Assembly: GCA_013398275.1 (NCBI GenBank)
Contig: VZSE01008344.1
Coordinates: 433,105 to 497,104 of the forward strand
Length of the DNA: 64,000 nucleotides
Direction of reading: 5' to 3'
From: Promerops cafer
Taxonomy: Eukaryota > Chordata > Aves > Passeriformes > Nectariniidae
Shown: in pieces, positions 62,901-64,000 of the stretch
How the letters are laid out: every line of letters begins with the position of its first letter
How positions within the stretch are numbered: position 1 is the stretch's first letter
Program-made: the position numbers and the translations under genes
The notes under the pieces: generated by a model
What the model was told of the DNA's origin: nothing
The model's input: the letters and a program-made list of their open reading frames with translations, nothing else
Database searches by the model: none

Positions 62901-64000
62901 TGCCACAAACTTGTGGGGAAAGCAAAGGTGTTTATCTTACAGTTTCTTGTATTGAATCAGATCCCTGGGGATTGATTAAACATATAAAAGGATTAAAGTT
63001 TTTTGGGTTTTCATTTAGTATATTGGTTATAAATTAAGCCCTTATCCTAAAAGAAAATTTAAAGTAGATTTCAGTGTAGTCTCTGGGCTTTTCCTTCTAA
63101 GTAGTAGTTGTCTCTGATCTAACATTGCATCTAAATAATATACCTGCTCTGTAGCTGAAAAATCACAGCTTCTTTCTGTAATTCAAAACTACTGAATGCA
63201 CACAAGATATCATCCAAATGCCAATGTGTAATGCTTGGGAAGCTGCATTTATGTTTTCTGTGATTTTTCCTATTTTAAAACAATCATTTAAGACACATTT
63301 AATTTTCTTGCCACTTATTTGCTCACGTGCAAAAAAGTAAGGCCCATCCTGTTGCTCTTGTTCAGACCAGAGAGAAAAATTACTTGATGGAAATAGAACA
63401 GTTTAGAAAATGGCTTCCCCCTCCAGTTTAGTTATTGGATTCTTTTCAAAAAAGTTTCTCCAATCAGAAAAGTGACAAGTTTGTCACTCAGACTTGAAAT
63501 AGAACAGACAACTATCAGGAATTTTTTGGCTTTGTTTCCTTTGCTATTCCATGGTATGTTTAGCAAGACTCATTCTCAGTGACACCTTTCAAAATATCCA
63601 GTTGAAATGTTTGAGCTCTTCCAGCCTCGAGTTTCCTGTTCTGCAAAACCCATACTTTGGTTTTCAGGGAACAAACTACCAGCAAATGGGTGTGAAACCA
63701 TGAGCAGCTTCTTGTGCATGTACTTGTGTGGAGAAACTGGGGGAAATCACATATCTGCTGCTCCCCACAGAACATACAGTGTAATTTTCCAAAATCTGTT
63801 TGCCTCAGCTGGTGATAGGGGAGGGCTCCAATAGCTGCTTTTTAGCCAAGAAGAAGACTTAACGTCACTGATATTTGAAAAAGAAGTTGCAGTTACTTCC
63901 TTCGTGGTTCTGCTCCTCTGGAGCAAAGGTTGCTCATCAGAAAAAGGCAATATTAATTTACAGCATCAATGTTTAATTTGAGGTTTTGCTATATTTATCT

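Larger units (their letters stand above)
56318..64000. other. AT-rich non-coding stretch to the window end
   Basis: No recognised exon, RNA gene or transposon in 7.7 kb. The GC-richer patch at 61240-61590 has overlapping open frames of 76-108 codons on both strands without known domains. T-homopolymers occur near 57704-57754, 59161-59183 and 62692-62702, and an A12 run near 57898-57910. Confidence 0.55.

Overview
This window looks like nuclear DNA from a bird. It is AT-rich and CpG-poor, has few repeats, and has no dense coding. The best evidence for a bird is three interspersed repeats I recognise by sequence. Two are CR1 LINE 3' ends, at 22791-22852 and 48981-49345, both reversed. One is a solo endogenous-retrovirus LTR at 55792-56317, also reversed. 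Its terminal and internal sequence match a family common in avian genomes. I saw nothing prokaryotic, no CRISPR array, no rRNA, and no tRNA I could recognise.

I find no protein-coding gene I can stand behind. The longest open frame (55956-56570) starts inside the LTR and runs into its flank. The next longest lie in the CpG island near 16.2-16.6 kb or in locally GC-richer patches where both strands are open. This fits an intergenic or large-intron stretch. Exons without recognisable protein motifs cannot be excluded without alignment or RNA data.

Layout: 0-16 kb is AT-rich non-coding sequence. It contains a striking local duplication, two 241-bp copies about 98% identical and in the same orientation, at 4184-4424 and 7269-7509. 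It also holds two long dyads at 8816 and 11796. At 16.15-16.56 kb is the only CpG island, a likely promoter or orphan CpG island. About 2.3 kb downstream is one weak candidate exon (18876-18976) with splice-like borders. From 19 to 48 kb is non-coding sequence with low-complexity tracts, a predicted G-quadruplex (20915-20929) and a motif-rich block near 47.2 kb that resembles a developmental enhancer. From 48.4 to 56.3 kb is the most transposon-rich part: a promoter-like block, the longer CR1 and the solo LTR. From 56.3 to 64 kb is again non-coding, with homopolymer tracts, one ambiguous base (57719) and a 12-bp-stem hairpin (59952-59989).

I did not find a convincing new biological system. 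The observations most worth checking are the 241-bp direct duplication, the isolated CpG island with its possible downstream exon, and the 47.2-kb dyad cluster. All sequence comparisons were made by eye within the window or from memory of repeat families, so no database support is claimed.
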